Assembly: GCA_000621185.1 (NCBI GenBank)
Contig: JHYZ01000017.1
Coordinates: forward strand, 53,526-117,525
DNA length: 64,000 nucleotides
Direction: 5' to 3'
Source: Franconibacter pulveris DSM 19144
GTDB lineage: Bacteria; Pseudomonadota; Gammaproteobacteria; Enterobacterales; Enterobacteriaceae
The notes below the pieces were generated by a model. The model saw only the letters and a program-made list of their open reading frames with translations. It had not been told where the DNA came from and did no database searches. This document shows, piece after piece, positions 52,595-62,396 of this stretch. How positions within the stretch are numbered: the stretch's first letter is position 1; every line of letters starts with the position of its first letter. The translations under genes were made by a program, and so were the position numbers.

Positions 52595-53968
52595 TTATAT
52601 CACCCGAGAGAACTGCTGAAGCCGCGCTTTGCGACGCAGGTAAATATCAAAACACATGCAGATGTTGCGAATAAGCAGCCTGCCCTTCGGCGTCACCCGG
52701 ATGCTCTGCTCGTTGATATCCACCAGCCCGTCCTGCGCCAGCGGTTTTAACAGCGCCAGATCTTCAGCAAAATACTCAGCAAAGCGCAGCGCCCACGCCC
52801 TTTCAATCTCAGCAAACGACAGCTGGAAGTTGCAAATCAGCGCCTTGATGACATCGCGGCGGATGCAGTCGTCGCGCGTAAGCGCGAGGCCGCGCCATAG
52901 CGCATTCCCTTGCTCATCCACCTGCTGGTAGTAAACCTTCAACTCTTTCTGGTTTTGCGCATAGCAATCGCCAAGCATGCTGATGGCGGAGACGCCAAGT
53001 CCCAGCAGATCCGTATCGCCCTGGGTGGTGTAGCCCTGGAAGTTGCGGTGTAAAACGCCCTCGCGCTGGGCAATCGCCAGCTCATCATCCGGACGGGCGA
53101 AATGGTCCATGCCGATAAACTGGTAGCCCGCCTGCGTCAGCGACTGGATAGTTTGTTGCAGAATGTCGAGCTTCTGCTGTGCGGAAGGGAGATCCGCTTC
53201 CTTGATTTTACGCTGCGCCGCGAAGAGGTTCGGCAGGTGCGCGTAGTTGAAGACACTGAGGCGATCCGGGTTGAGCTGCGCCACACGCTTCAGGGTAAAG
53301 GCGAAGCTTTCCGGCGTCTGCTTCGGCAGGCCGTAAATCAGGTCAATATTGGTGGAAGTGAAGCCAATCTCACGCGCATGTTTAAGCAGAGCGAATATAA
53401 ATGCTTCGTCCTGCTCGCGGTTTACCAGCCGTTGCACCTCTTTATTGAAGTCCTGCACTCCCATGCTAAGGCGGCTGAAGCCTTCGGCACGCAGATGGTC
53501 GAGCACATCCAGTTCGATTTCACGCGGGTCCACTTCAATGGAGATTTCCGCATCTTCGTTAAAGCGGAAATGACCGCGCAGCAGGGCCATCAGGCGGCTG
53601 ATTTGCGCTTTATTCAGATAAGTTGGCGTGCCGCCGCCCCAGTGCAGCTGGCTGACGCGACGATCGGCAAAAAGCGGCGCGCGATGGACAATTTCCTGCT
53701 CAAGCGCATCGAGATACTGGTCCGCCTTATGCTGCTGACGGGTCACTATCTTGTTGCAGCCGCAGAAATAGCAGAGCTTGTGGCAAAACGGGATATGAAC
53801 GTAGAGCGAAAGCGGGCGCTCTGGGTAGCGCGCCACCGCTTCGGCAAACGCCTGCTCGCCAAACGATTCGGAGAACTCAAGGGCGGTGGGATACGAAGTA
53901 TAGCGCGGCCCGGAATAGTTATATTTCTGGATAAGGGCCAGATCCCAGTCGATTAACTGCTCAGACAT
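52595..53968 (-). CDS. hemN: oxygen-independent coproporphyrinogen III oxidase
   Basis: HemN converts coproporphyrinogen III to protoporphyrinogen IX without oxygen, using radical SAM chemistry. The 457-residue protein has the [4Fe-4S] motif CHKLCYFCGCN near residue 62-72 and GGGTPTYL next to it. The ATG at 53968 is preceded by AAGGAG with good spacing. That ribosome binding site overlaps the end of the 57-codon ORF upstream, which suggests coupling. Sequence is nearly colinear with E. coli HemN. Confidence 0.97.
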   Translation of the reverse strand: MSEQLIDWDLALIQKYNYSGPRYTSYPTALEFSESFGEQAFAEAVARYPERPLSLYVHIPFCHKLCYFCGCNKIVTRQQHKADQYLDALEQEIVHRAPLFADRRVSQLHWGGGTPTYLNKAQISRLMALLRGHFRFNEDAEISIEVDPREIELDVLDHLRAEGFSRLSMGVQDFNKEVQRLVNREQDEAFIFALLKHAREIGFTSTNIDLIYGLPKQTPESFAFTLKRVAQLNPDRLSVFNYAHLPNLFAAQRKIKEADLPSAQQKLDILQQTIQSLTQAGYQFIGMDHFARPDDELAIAQREGVLHRNFQGYTTQGDTDLLGLGVSAISMLGDCYAQNQKELKVYYQQVDEQGNALWRGLALTRDDCIRRDVIKALICNFQLSFAEIERAWALRFAEYFAEDLALLKPLAQDGLVDINEQSIRVTPKGRLLIRNICMCFDIYLRRKARLQQFSRVI

Positions 53969-53970
53969 GC

Positions 53971-54144
53971 TCACTCCTTCCGACGGTGTCGCCGACGCGT
54001 TCGGCGAACAGGCCTACCCGCCTGATGAGGGATAAGCCGGCTGCGCAGCCATTTCTGCCGCCGCGACAGCCGCTGTAGTTTAACGAATAACCACACCAGA
54101 TAACATACTATTGGAAGGAGTATGAGCAGAACCGGCAGGCCCAT
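53971..54144 (-). CDS. small membrane protein candidate between yihI and hemN (57 residues)
   Basis: An open frame starts ATG at 54144, seven bases after the yihI stop, and ends at 53971, two bases before the hemN start. It encodes MGLPVLLILLPIVCYLVWLF, a single hydrophobic helix, then KLQRLSRRQ and a tail packed with arginine (RPVRRTRRRHRRKE). The helix followed by positive charges fits an N-out/C-in membrane protein. Its stop overlaps the hemN ribosome binding site, consistent with translational coupling. Some gamma-proteobacteria carry a longer DUF2489 gene between yihI and hemN; this could be a shortened remnant. No strong ribosome binding site is seen, only AAGGGCGG at the end of yihI. 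Confidence 0.55.
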   Translation of the reverse strand: MGLPVLLILLPIVCYLVWLFVKLQRLSRRQKWLRSRLIPHQAGRPVRRTRRRHRRKE

Positions 54145-54150
54145 CGGATC

Positions 54151-54663
54151 TTAGTTGCCGCCCTTCAGCAGACGCATCATATCTTCCTGGCCCTCTTCCT
54201 CTTCTTCGTCATCATCGTCATACGAGAGGCCAAGCTGCTGCATCAACTCATCGATGCGATCGAGTTTCGCATCCACCCAGGCTTGATCTTCAGCGCTGAT
54301 GGTTTCGCCCTCTTCCAGGCGCTCCAGCAGGGAATCCAGGCGTTCGTCGTTTTCCAGCATATCCAGTTCGGCTTGCGGTGAAAGCATCGGTTTCTCGCTC
54401 TTCGGTTTAGGCTGCTTTTTGGCAGGCGCTTCAGTTACGCCCAGAGGAATCGGCTTTTTGCTGCCGATACGCGGATCTTTCGCCTGCGCACCGCCTTTAC
54501 CTTTTGAGCCTGCGGTCGCCCCTGTGGCGCGGCTACCCGGCGCATGGCCGCGGTGCTTTTTCTCGCGCTTGCGGTCGCGAGCTTCCTGGTTAATTTCTTC
54601 GCGTGTCTTACGATGCGCTTTTGCGCCGCTTTTGCTGCGCCCTGCAGAGGTTGGTTGCTTCAT
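54151..54663 (-). CDS. yihI: Der GTPase-activating protein YihI
   Basis: YihI stimulates the GTPase Der (EngA) and so tunes 50S ribosome assembly. The 170-residue protein has a very basic, disordered N-terminal half ([29 protein letters not shown]) and an acidic C-terminal half ([13 protein letters not shown]) with the conserved [12 protein letters not shown] helix. It lies downstream of csrC on the same strand and upstream of hemN. Confidence 0.94.
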   Translation of the reverse strand: MKQPTSAGRSKSGAKAHRKTREEINQEARDRKREKKHRGHAPGSRATGATAGSKGKGGAQAKDPRIGSKKPIPLGVTEAPAKKQPKPKSEKPMLSPQAELDMLENDERLDSLLERLEEGETISAEDQAWVDAKLDRIDELMQQLGLSYDDDDEEEEEGQEDMMRLLKGGN

Positions 54664-54731
54664 GGGATATCGTCTTGAGCCGTTTTGATCAGTATAGAAT
54701 TGCGGCGGAATCTAGCAGAAAGCAAGCAAAG

Positions 54732-54982
54732 AAAAAAGGCGACAGGTTATTTACCTGTCGCCCTTTTTCTTGACTCTATACCGGTCACCGGTTTTCCCGT
54801 CCCTGTAGCTTTTCGACAACCCCTGTCTTTCCCTAAGCTTGCAACGCTCCGTGTTGCTTTCCTTTTCCCTTTTAACGCCGCTTCCCTGGGCGGGCCAGCC
54901 TGGCCATAATCCTTTTCTCGTCATCCTGACGCATCAGCATCCTCTTGCGGAAATCCTCTCCCTGAGGCTGCCTTGCCTGTGC
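54732..54982 (-). ncRNA. csrC: CsrC small RNA (CsrA antagonist)
   Basis: On the minus strand a region of about 250 bases between engB and yihI carries 12 GGA motifs, the CsrA-binding core, in mostly unpaired AG-rich sequence. It ends with a terminator whose arms are GGCGACAGGT and ACCTGTCGCC, followed by TTTTTTCTTTGCTTGC, the same 3' end as E. coli csrC. Gene order (yihI, csrC, engB) is also that of E. coli. CsrC sequesters CsrA and so relieves its control of carbon storage and motility. The 5' end is estimated from the promoter. Confidence 0.85.
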
Positions 54983-54987
54983 TGTCT

Positions 54988-55015
54988 ACTTTACCAGGAT
55001 CTCGCCGTCTCACAA
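54988..55015 (-). promoter_or_regulatory. csrC promoter candidate
   Basis: On the minus strand TTGTGA and TAAAGT (54993-54988) are 16 bases apart, placing the start near 54982. That gives an RNA of about 250 bases, close to E. coli CsrC. E. coli csrC is driven by UvrY, whose site I cannot define here. Confidence 0.5.
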
Positions 55016-55254
55016 GCAAGCGAAGCCATTACGGGAGGACTTTCAGAAAGTTCTGTACGCATAACCTGCTGTTTTACTTAACTTAAATTTTGCATGTTAC
55101 TGATTTTTCCTGAGAAATCTTAAAGCAGGAATAGCCGATCGCTTACAAACCGCCGGGGGACCGTTGTAAGCCTGCCGCCAGGATTAACACAGCCTTTCGG
55201 CCATGTTCAGGTATAATCCCGGCAATTGCTTATCCTCTGACGGAGAAAACCGTT
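54994..55254. other. intergenic region between csrC and engB
   Basis: No gene is apparent. A perfect TATAAT at 55212-55217, 38 bases before the engB start, is the likely engB -10 box, with a poor -35. The left part should hold the control sites of csrC. Confidence 0.5.
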
Positions 55255-55893
55255 TTGACTAACTGGAATTATCAACTGACGCACTTTGTCACCAGCGCGC
55301 CAGATATCCGCCACCTTCCTGCCGACAGCGGCATTGAAGTCGCTTTTGCCGGTCGCTCTAACGCGGGGAAATCCAGCGCGTTAAATACGCTCACTAACCA
55401 GAAGAGCCTGGCGCGCACCAGTAAGACGCCGGGGCGCACCCAGCTTATTAACCTGTTTGAAGTTGCAGAAGGCAAGCGCCTGGTGGACTTGCCAGGCTAC
55501 GGTTATGCCGAAGTCCCGGAAGAGATGAAACGCAAATGGCAGCGCGCGCTGGGCGAATACCTGGAGAAACGCCAGTGCCTGAAGGGGCTGGTCGTGCTGA
55601 TGGATATTCGCCATCCGCTTAAGGATCTCGATCAGCAGATGATTGAATGGGCAGTGGACAGCCAGATCCCGGTGCTGGTGCTGCTGACTAAAGCGGATAA
55701 ACTGGCGAGCGGCGCGCGAAAATCGCAGCTCAATATGGTGCGCGAAGCGGTTATCGCGTTTAACGGCGACGTGCAGGTAGAGATGTTCTCTTCGCTGAAG
55801 AAAATGGGCGTTGATAAGCTGCGTCACAAGCTGGATAGCTGGTTTAATGAGGTGCCGCCCGCGACGGCTGACGAGAACGCCGAAGAGGCGTAA
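55255..55893 (+). CDS. engB: ribosome biogenesis GTPase EngB (YihA/YsxC)
   Basis: EngB is an essential GTPase needed for 50S assembly and normal cell division. The 212-residue protein has G1 [10 protein letters not shown]2 TPGRTQ, G3 DLPGYG and G4 TKADK. The start is TTG at 55255 (TTG ACT AAC TGG), also used in E. coli. It faces away from csrC and converges on spf. Confidence 0.95.
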   Translation: MTNWNYQLTHFVTSAPDIRHLPADSGIEVAFAGRSNAGKSSALNTLTNQKSLARTSKTPGRTQLINLFEVAEGKRLVDLPGYGYAEVPEEMKRKWQRALGEYLEKRQCLKGLVVLMDIRHPLKDLDQQMIEWAVDSQIPVLVLLTKADKLASGARKSQLNMVREAVIAFNGDVQVEMFSSLKKMGVDKLRHKLDSWFNEVPPATADENAEEA

Positions 55894-55932
55894 TGGCGTG
55901 CGGGTTTGCCCCGCGCCGCTTTTTCTTCAGAC

Positions 55933-56042
55933 AATAAAAAACGCCCCAGTCATTACTGACTGGGGCGGCTAAATATTCAGCCAAATCCGATTACGTGAAG
56001 TAAAAGGTCTGAAAGATAGAACATCTTACCTCTGTACCCTAC
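55933..56042 (-). ncRNA. spf: Spot 42 small RNA
   Basis: The minus strand from 56042 reads GTAGGGTACAGAGGTAAGAT and runs 110 bases, almost base for base as in E. coli Spot 42. It ends in the terminator GCCCCAGTCA...TGACTGGGGC followed by TTTTTTATT. Spot 42 is an Hfq-dependent RNA repressed by CRP-cAMP that blocks mRNAs such as galK for secondary carbon use. A half CRP-like site (TGTGATGATCATTAGA on the minus strand, 56119-56134) lies upstream. The place between engB and polA is the same as in E. coli. Confidence 0.97.
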
Positions 56043-56189
56043 GTCTTTAACTCTACTCTTTTTTCCCGGACCTACAAAGCACTTTTTGTAGTTTTTTTTC
56101 ACTCTTTACATAGTGAATTCTAATGATCATCACAAAATGCTATGAGTTATGTTGCTTAGTTACATAAAACGGCTATAACGCCACCGCCG

Positions 56190-58976
56190 TTAATGCGCCT
56201 GATCCCAGTTTTCCCCGCTGCCTACTTCCACCAGCAACGGCACATCCAGTTTCGTACTGCTTTCCATGAGATGATGGATCTTCTGCGACACCGCCTCGAG
56301 GTCATCTTTATGCACCTCAAACACCAGTTCATCGTGCACCTGCATGATCATTTTCACCCGCGGTTGCTCTTCCTGCAGCCAGGCGTCCACAGCTATCATG
56401 GCGCGCTTAATGATATCCGCCGCCGTGCCCTGCATGGGGGCGTTGATAGCCGCGCGCTCCGCGCCCGCACGCCGCGCGGCGTTGCTGGCATTGATATCCG
56501 GCAGATACAGACGACGCCCTTCAAGCGTCTCAACATAGCCTTGCTCTTTCGCCTGCTTACGGGTGCGCTCCATATACTCAAGTACGCCCGGATAGCGCTC
56601 GAAATAAAGATCCATATACTTCTGGGATTCTTTACGAGAAATATTCAGCTGACGAGAAAGACCAAAAGCGCTCATGCCATAAATCAGACCGAAGTTAATC
56701 GCTTTAGCGCTACGGCGCTGTTCAGCAGAAACGCTCTCCAGCGGCAGGCCGAATACCTCCGCGGCGGTGGCGCGGTGAATATCCTGGCCTTCGGCAAACG
56801 CCTTCAGCAGACCTTTATCACGAGAGAGATGCGCCATAATGCGCAGTTCAATCTGCGAGTAGTCCGCAGAGACGATGAGATAGTCATCTGGCGCGATAAA
56901 CGCCTGACGGATGCGGCGGCCCTCTTCATTACGCACCGGGATGTTCTGCAAGTTCGGGTCGGTCGAGGAGAGCCGTCCGGTCGCCGTCACGGCCTGGTGA
57001 TAAGAAGTATGAACGCGGCCCGTTTTCGGGTTGATCATTTGCGGCAGCTTGTCGGTATACGTCGACTTGAGCTTCGCGAGACCGCGGTACTGCAAAATAA
57101 CTTTCGGCAGCGGATAGTCCAACGCCAGCTCCGCCAGCACTTCTTCGGAAGTGGACGGCGCGCCGCCAGGCGTTTTCTTCAAAGGTTTGATGCCCTGCTT
57201 CTCAAACAGAATGGTTTGCAGCTGCTTGGTTGAAGAGAGATTAAACGGCTCGCCTGCAATTTCATGCGCTTTTTGCTCAAGCTCCGCCAGGTGGTGCGTT
57301 ATCTCTTCCGAATGCGCGTGCAGCACGGCCGGGTCGATTTTCACGCCGTTACGCTCAATGCGCGAAATCACCGGCACCAGCGGCATTTCGATATTCTGGA
57401 AGATATTGAGCGGGCCGGCGTATTTTTGCAGCTTCGGCCACATCTTCAGATGCAGTTGCAGAGTTACGTCAGCATCTTCCGCTGCGTAACGCCCCGCCTC
57501 TTCAAGCGCTATCTGATTAAAAGTGAGCTGATTTTTACCTTTGCCGGCAATGGTTTCGAAGGTGATGGTCTGGTGCTTAAGCCAACGCTCGGCGAGGCTG
57601 TCCATATCGTGACGGCCAGAGACGCTATCGAGAATATAAGACTCCAGCATGGTGTCGAACGCGATGCCGCGCAGTTCAATGCCATAGTTCTGCAGCACGC
57701 CCCGGTCATATTTCAGGTTCTGTCCCACTTTCAGCAGCGTTTCATCTTCCAGCAGCGGCTTAAGCAGTTCAAGCACGCGCTCGCGCGGGAGCTGATCCGG
57801 CGCATCCAGATAATCATGCGCCACCGGTACATAGGCGGCGAGCCCCGGCTCAGTGGCGAAAGAGAGACCGACCAGGCTGGCGGTCAGGTTATCAAGGCTG
57901 TCGGTTTCGGTATCAAAAGCGAAAACCGGCGCCTTTTTCAGACGGCCAATCCACTCCTGCAGCGTCTCTTCATCAAGAATGGTGACGTAATTTTCAAAAG
58001 AGAGCGCTACCGCTTCTTCTTCGGGCTCCGCGTCTATCTGGATGGTCTCTTTCGGCTTAACGGCGGGCTTAGCTCCTTTGGCCTGCAGCCACTTCCCGGC
58101 CTCGACATCTGAGGTCCAGCGTTTGAACTCATAGCGTTTGAACAGCCCCAGCAGGTCATCCACCAGCGGTTGCTGTACTTCAAGCTGCTCGCTGCTCAGA
58201 TCCAGCGGCACATCCGTTTTGATGGTGGCCAACTGATAGGAGAGATAAGCGACCTCTTTGTTCTGTTCAAGCTTCGCCGCCATGGTTTTCGCGCCACGGA
58301 ATGAAAGCTCGGCGATTTTCTCCGGGTTGGCATAAAGCGAATCAAGCCCGCCCAACCCCTGCAGCAACGCCTGCGCGGTTTTTTCACCTACGCCCGGCAC
58401 GCCTGGAATGTTGTCCGAGGAGTCCCCCATCAGCGCCAGAAAATCGATAATAAGCTCCGGCGGCACGCCATATTTGGTCTGTACTTCTTCCGGACCAAGG
58501 ATCGTGTTGGTCATCGTGTTGATAAGGGTGACCTGCGGCGTAACCAACTGCGCCATGTCTTTATCGCCGGTGCTGATGAGTACCGCGCGGCCTGCAGCAG
58601 CAGCTTCTTTCGCCAGCGTGCCGATAACGTCATCCGCCTCTACACCGCTTACGGCAAGCAGCGGCAACCCCATCGCTTTCACCATCGCATGCAGCGGTTC
58701 TATCTGCGCGCGAAGGTCGTCCGGCATGGGCGGGCGATGGGATTTATAGTGTTCAAACAATTCGTCGCGGAACGTTTTTCCTTTAGCATCAAAAACTACC
58801 GCCGCATGCGTTGGTTGATACTGCAATAACAGGCTGCGCAGCATATTCAGTACGCCATACATCGCACCTGTCGGTTCGCCTGCGCTGTTGGTCAGCGGTG
58901 GAAAAGCGTGATAAGCCCGGTAGAGGTAAGAAGAGCCGTCAACGAGGATAAGGGGATTTTCTGGGATCTGAACCAT
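56190..58976 (-). CDS. polA: DNA polymerase I
   Basis: Pol I fills gaps, removes RNA primers and takes part in repair. The 928-residue protein has the 5'-3' exonuclease domain (to about 320; [22 protein letters not shown]), the 3'-5' exonuclease domain ([10 protein letters not shown] holds the metal-binding Asp and Glu) and the polymerase domain with motif [12 protein letters not shown], the O-helix [14 protein letters not shown] and motif [12 protein letters not shown]. The ATG at 58976 ([11 protein letters not shown]) is the family start. All three activities look intact. Confidence 0.98.
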   Translation of the reverse strand: MVQIPENPLILVDGSSYLYRAYHAFPPLTNSAGEPTGAMYGVLNMLRSLLLQYQPTHAAVVFDAKGKTFRDELFEHYKSHRPPMPDDLRAQIEPLHAMVKAMGLPLLAVSGVEADDVIGTLAKEAAAAGRAVLISTGDKDMAQLVTPQVTLINTMTNTILGPEEVQTKYGVPPELIIDFLALMGDSSDNIPGVPGVGEKTAQALLQGLGGLDSLYANPEKIAELSFRGAKTMAAKLEQNKEVAYLSYQLATIKTDVPLDLSSEQLEVQQPLVDDLLGLFKRYEFKRWTSDVEAGKWLQAKGAKPAVKPKETIQIDAEPEEEAVALSFENYVTILDEETLQEWIGRLKKAPVFAFDTETDSLDNLTASLVGLSFATEPGLAAYVPVAHDYLDAPDQLPRERVLELLKPLLEDETLLKVGQNLKYDRGVLQNYGIELRGIAFDTMLESYILDSVSGRHDMDSLAERWLKHQTITFETIAGKGKNQLTFNQIALEEAGRYAAEDADVTLQLHLKMWPKLQKYAGPLNIFQNIEMPLVPVISRIERNGVKIDPAVLHAHSEEITHHLAELEQKAHEIAGEPFNLSSTKQLQTILFEKQGIKPLKKTPGGAPSTSEEVLAELALDYPLPKVILQYRGLAKLKSTYTDKLPQMINPKTGRVHTSYHQAVTATGRLSSTDPNLQNIPVRNEEGRRIRQAFIAPDDYLIVSADYSQIELRIMAHLSRDKGLLKAFAEGQDIHRATAAEVFGLPLESVSAEQRRSAKAINFGLIYGMSAFGLSRQLNISRKESQKYMDLYFERYPGVLEYMERTRKQAKEQGYVETLEGRRLYLPDINASNAARRAGAERAAINAPMQGTAADIIKRAMIAVDAWLQEEQPRVKMIMQVHDELVFEVHKDDLEAVSQKIHHLMESSTKLDVPLLVEVGSGENWDQAH

Positions 58977-59412
58977 GTGTCCGTGCCTGATTATCAAGTT
59001 ATGGATAAAGGATGCCATAGCCTGGCAAAAAACATGAACTTTTCAGGCCACCGGAGGCGAAAGAATTGTCGATCCGCGAGATCGCTTCCAGAGCCCGCCT
59101 GTGGATAACTTTGTGCACAGTTTTCTAAGCCATTAATAACGAAATATAATTTTCCCGCTTCGCAAGCTAAAAATCCATGTGGATCAATTATTTATGTTAT
59201 TAATAATTTGGTTAACTATCTCATTAAGGTAAGATATTAATGTGGATATAAAAAGCTTAGCTGGATTATTAAGCTGCTATTTTCTTTTACAAATTTGTCG
59301 TTTTTAAACCCGGTTACGTTTAGGCGTCTTGCTGACCGCGGTTTTCTGGTAAGATCGTTCCCTTCAGTTTATTGCCCATATTCTTTTATTATTACTCGTT
59401 GAAAAAGCCATT
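58977..59412. promoter_or_regulatory. polA-yihG intergenic region with DnaA-box-like sites
   Basis: This 436-base divergent gap is AT-rich and holds no gene. It carries one perfect DnaA box, TGTGGATAA at 59100-59108, and two near matches, TGTGGATCA at about 59178 and TGTGGATAT at about 59241. DnaA has been reported to stimulate polA expression in E. coli through boxes near its promoter. A possible yihG promoter (TTGCTG, 15 bases, TAAGAT) lies at 59329-59355. Confidence 0.6.
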
Positions 59413-60321
59413 ATGCCGAGATTACTCGCCGCGATAACGCTGGTTCTTAGTATCGCGCTTACCTTCCTGGTAACCATTTTTTGCTCTATCCCTATCATTG
59501 CGGCGGGCATCGTTAAGCTTATTTTACCTTTCCCGTCGGTCTGGCGTTCCGTCTCCGCCTTTTGCAATTTTATGATGTATTGTTGGTGCGAGGGGTTAGC
59601 CATACTGCTCCATTTAAATCCGCGTCTGAAATGGGATGTAGAAGGATTAGAAGGGCTTAACAAGAAGAACTGGTATTTGCTTATTTGCAATCATCACAGC
59701 TGGGCCGACATCGTGGTGCTGTGCGTATTATTCCGTAAACATATCCCGATGAATAAATACTTTTTGAAACAAGAGCTTGCCTGGGTCCCTTTCATTGGTC
59801 TGGCTTGCTGGGCGCTGGATATGCCTTTTATGCGCCGTTATTCACGCAGCTATCTCCTGCGTCATCCGGAAAGGCGCGGCAAAGATGTAGAAACCACTCG
59901 TCGTTCCTGTGAAAAATTCCGTTACCACCCTACGACTATCGTTAATTTTGTGGAAGGGTCGCGCTTTACGGAAGAAAAACGTCAGCAGCAGCGTTCTCCT
60001 TATAAACGCTTACTTCCACCGAAAGCGGCAGGGATCGCTATGGCGTTGAATGTCCTGGGTAAGCAGTTTGATAAATTACTCAATGTGACGCTGAGCTATC
60101 CGGAAAATAACGAGAGACCTTTCTATGACATGCTCAGCGGTAAACTTACGCGGATCGTCGTACGTGTAAATTTACTGCCGATTGCTGAAGAATTACATGG
60201 AGACTATGTAAACGATAAAAACTTCAAGCGTGGTTTCCAGCTCTGGCTGAATAGCCTGTGGAGTGAGAAGGATGCGATGCTGGAACACATTGCAGAGAAA
60301 TACAAAAACGCCGGTCGATGA
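59413..60321 (+). CDS. yihG: 1-acyl-glycerol-phosphate-type acyltransferase YihG
   Basis: The 302-residue protein has N-terminal membrane helices (about residues 5-50) and the PlsC-family motifs: [11 protein letters not shown] (HxxxxD catalytic pair), FMRRYSR, and [12 protein letters not shown] as the phosphate-binding EGSR block. In E. coli YihG is a minor lysophosphatidic acid acyltransferase with its own fatty acid preference. It ends inside a hairpin terminator and converges on dsbA. E. coli has yihF between dsbA and yihG; it is missing here. Confidence 0.92.
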   Translation: MPRLLAAITLVLSIALTFLVTIFCSIPIIAAGIVKLILPFPSVWRSVSAFCNFMMYCWCEGLAILLHLNPRLKWDVEGLEGLNKKNWYLLICNHHSWADIVVLCVLFRKHIPMNKYFLKQELAWVPFIGLACWALDMPFMRRYSRSYLLRHPERRGKDVETTRRSCEKFRYHPTTIVNFVEGSRFTEEKRQQQRSPYKRLLPPKAAGIAMALNVLGKQFDKLLNVTLSYPENNERPFYDMLSGKLTRIVVRVNLLPIAEELHGDYVNDKNFKRGFQLWLNSLWSEKDAMLEHIAEKYKNAGR

Positions 60322-60333
60322 CCGGCGTTTTAT
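60308..60333. terminator. terminator between yihG and dsbA
   Basis: ACGCCGGTC and GACCGGCGT form a perfect 9-bp stem with a three-base loop, flanked by A- and T-runs. It overlaps the yihG stop codon and serves both converging genes. Confidence 0.88.
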
Positions 60334-60341
60334 TATCGAGA

Positions 60342-60965
60342 TTATTTCTGGCTGACCAGGAATTTCACGGTATCCGCATATTGCTGGACAAACGCGTCCA
60401 TATTGCTGGTGTCCATACCCTGCGGGTTCAGCTGATATTTGCCGTTAACAAACATGGACGGCACGCCCTGCAGTTGTAAATCGGCAGCCGCTTTTTCCTG
60501 CTGCGCGACCAGAGATTTCACCACAAAGCTGTTCCATGCCGCGTCGTATTCTTCCGGCTTCACGCCCGCATCGACAAACACCTTACGGATGTCTGCGACA
60601 GTCTGAACGCTCTGGGTTTTTTGTACGGCTTCAAACATTGGTGAAGTAATTTTATCTTCAACGCCCAACGCCATTGCTACCGCCCACGCCTGAGTCAGAT
60701 CTTTACCCAACGGGCCCAGGAATTCGACATGGTATTTGGTCATTTTGGTGCCTTCCGGCAGTTTTTTCTTCACCGTGTCGGAGACATGCAGCACTTGTTC
60801 AAACTGGTAGCAGTGCGGGCAATAGAAGGAAAAGAACTCCAGCACCTGGGGTTCGCCAGCTACCGGTTTTTGCAAAGTAATATACTCTTTGCCATCGGTA
60901 ACCTGCGCCGCCGAGGCGCTAAAAGCCAGGATCATGCCTGCCAGCGCCAGCCAAATTTTTTTCAT
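60342..60965 (-). CDS. dsbA: thiol:disulfide interchange protein DsbA
   Basis: DsbA puts disulfides into proteins crossing the periplasm, including fimbrial chaperones, pilins and outer membrane proteins. The 207-residue precursor has a signal peptide ending FSASA and the active site Cys30-Pro-His-Cys33 of the mature protein in a thioredoxin fold, with the cis-Pro in GVPSMFVNG. The ATG at 60965 follows GGAGAAA. It is downstream of srkA; in E. coli dsbA has a promoter in srkA that responds to Cpx. Confidence 0.97.
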   Translation of the reverse strand: MKKIWLALAGMILAFSASAAQVTDGKEYITLQKPVAGEPQVLEFFSFYCPHCYQFEQVLHVSDTVKKKLPEGTKMTKYHVEFLGPLGKDLTQAWAVAMALGVEDKITSPMFEAVQKTQSVQTVADIRKVFVDAGVKPEEYDAAWNSFVVKSLVAQQEKAAADLQLQGVPSMFVNGKYQLNPQGMDTSNMDAFVQQYADTVKFLVSQK

Positions 60966-60992
60966 AATCAACTTTCTCCTGAATATTACTGA

Positions 60993-61979
60993 TTAATACA
61001 TTGGCGTTAATTGTAGTGGGGGTTCACCAAGAACCCTGACCTGCTCGGTAAAAATGGCAGTCTGTCTGCGCCAGTAGTCCTCCTCGGCAAGCCAGGGAAA
61101 ACTTCTGGGAAAAGCGGGGTCGTCCCAGCGGCGGAGCAGCCACGCAAGGTAATAGACCATACGCATAGCGCGCAAAGGCTCAATCAGGGACAACTCGTTA
61201 AGGTTGAAGGGCATAAATTCTTCGTACGCTTCAATGATGGTTTCAAGCTGCATGCGCTGTTCGGCTTTATCACCGTTGAGCAGCATCCAGAGATCCTGTA
61301 TAGCGGGACCGTTACGCGCATCATCAAGGTCAACAAACAAAGGACCATCGCGCCAGAGAATATTGCCCGGATGGCAGTCGCCATGCAAACGAAGCGATTC
61401 AAAACGGGTATGCCATTGGGCTGTCACAGCCTCAATTAACTTATCCGTTGCGCTAAGAAAAGCGGCTTTGAGCGAAGCGGGAATAAGCGCGTGTTGTTCA
61501 AAAACCTGCCGGGGCTCAATTAAGTATTCCTGAGTGCTAATATCAGGACGATGCTGAAAAGGCATGCGCCGTCCACACTGATGAATACGACCAAGATAGC
61601 GTCCTACCCACTCCATTTGATCGAGGTTATCAGCTTCGTATTGACGTCCGCCAAGGCTTGGGAACACGGCAAAATAGTATCCCTGATGGGTAAGCAGCGT
61701 CTCTCCATGAAAGCGCAGCGGGGCGGCGAGCGGCACTTCGTCCTGCAGCAACTCCAACGCAAACTGGTGTTCTTCGCCAATCTGCTCCGCACTCCAGCGC
61801 TGCGGACGATAGAACTTCACTACGTAGCGTTTACGATCTTCATCCTGAAATTGATAGACGCGGTTTTCATAGCTGTTAAGCGCGGTCAGGCCCGAATCAA
61901 CACGGATACCCTGTTCGAACAGGGCGTCCATGATCATATCCGGATGTAATGTCTGGAAAGTAAAAGCTTTATCTGTCAT
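60993..61979 (-). CDS. srkA: stress response Ser/Thr kinase SrkA (YihE/RdoA)
   Basis: SrkA is a kinase of the aminoglycoside phosphotransferase fold that counters death pathways under stress and belongs to the Cpx regulon. The 328-residue protein has the catalytic loop RLHGDCHPGNILW and the metal site FVDLDDARNG. It lies between yihD and dsbA in one operon, as in E. coli. Confidence 0.95.
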   Translation of the reverse strand: MTDKAFTFQTLHPDMIMDALFEQGIRVDSGLTALNSYENRVYQFQDEDRKRYVVKFYRPQRWSAEQIGEEHQFALELLQDEVPLAAPLRFHGETLLTHQGYYFAVFPSLGGRQYEADNLDQMEWVGRYLGRIHQCGRRMPFQHRPDISTQEYLIEPRQVFEQHALIPASLKAAFLSATDKLIEAVTAQWHTRFESLRLHGDCHPGNILWRDGPLFVDLDDARNGPAIQDLWMLLNGDKAEQRMQLETIIEAYEEFMPFNLNELSLIEPLRAMRMVYYLAWLLRRWDDPAFPRSFPWLAEEDYWRRQTAIFTEQVRVLGEPPLQLTPMY

Positions 61980-62055
61980 TCCAAAAGCCGCAAAGCAAAG
62001 CGAATGGCTCAGGATAGCATCTTGTGACCTTCGTGGTGGATCCGCTTACAAGGTT

Positions 62056-62325
62056 TTACTCTTTAATTACGCCACGGGCGCGCAGCAGGGCGGTTTTGAA
62101 ATCTTCCTCGTAATCTTTCTGAATGCCAGGAATGACGGCATCTTTAGCACTGTCGCGCATTTTAAGATGGTAGATAAGAATGTCATCAGAGAGGTCAACG
62201 AGATCGCCGGTATAACCTGACTCAGCTGCCAGTTTCTGCAAAAATTGCAGCAAGTTGAGATCGGGTTCTTTTTCCCAGGCTGGCTGCAGCAGTTCGATAA
62301 CTTCATTCAGGCGTTTGCACTTCAT
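62056..62325 (-). CDS. yihD: YihD family protein of unknown function
   Basis: This 89-residue protein starts [21 protein letters not shown] and matches E. coli YihD (DUF1040). It is helical, mildly acidic and has no signal peptide. Its role is unknown. It is the first gene of the yihD-srkA-dsbA operon and is divergent from mobA. Confidence 0.93.
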   Translation of the reverse strand: MKCKRLNEVIELLQPAWEKEPDLNLLQFLQKLAAESGYTGDLVDLSDDILIYHLKMRDSAKDAVIPGIQKDYEEDFKTALLRARGVIKE

Positions 62326-62396
62326 AATAAGCTCCTTTTGCTTGAGAATGACACGTTAGCAGGCTCAAACCCACAAGAAAAGAGGTGGTATACATT

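Noticed and set aside
57264..58112. A 282-codon frame antisense to polA
   Set aside because: It lies entirely inside polA, with no recognisable motifs and no start signal.
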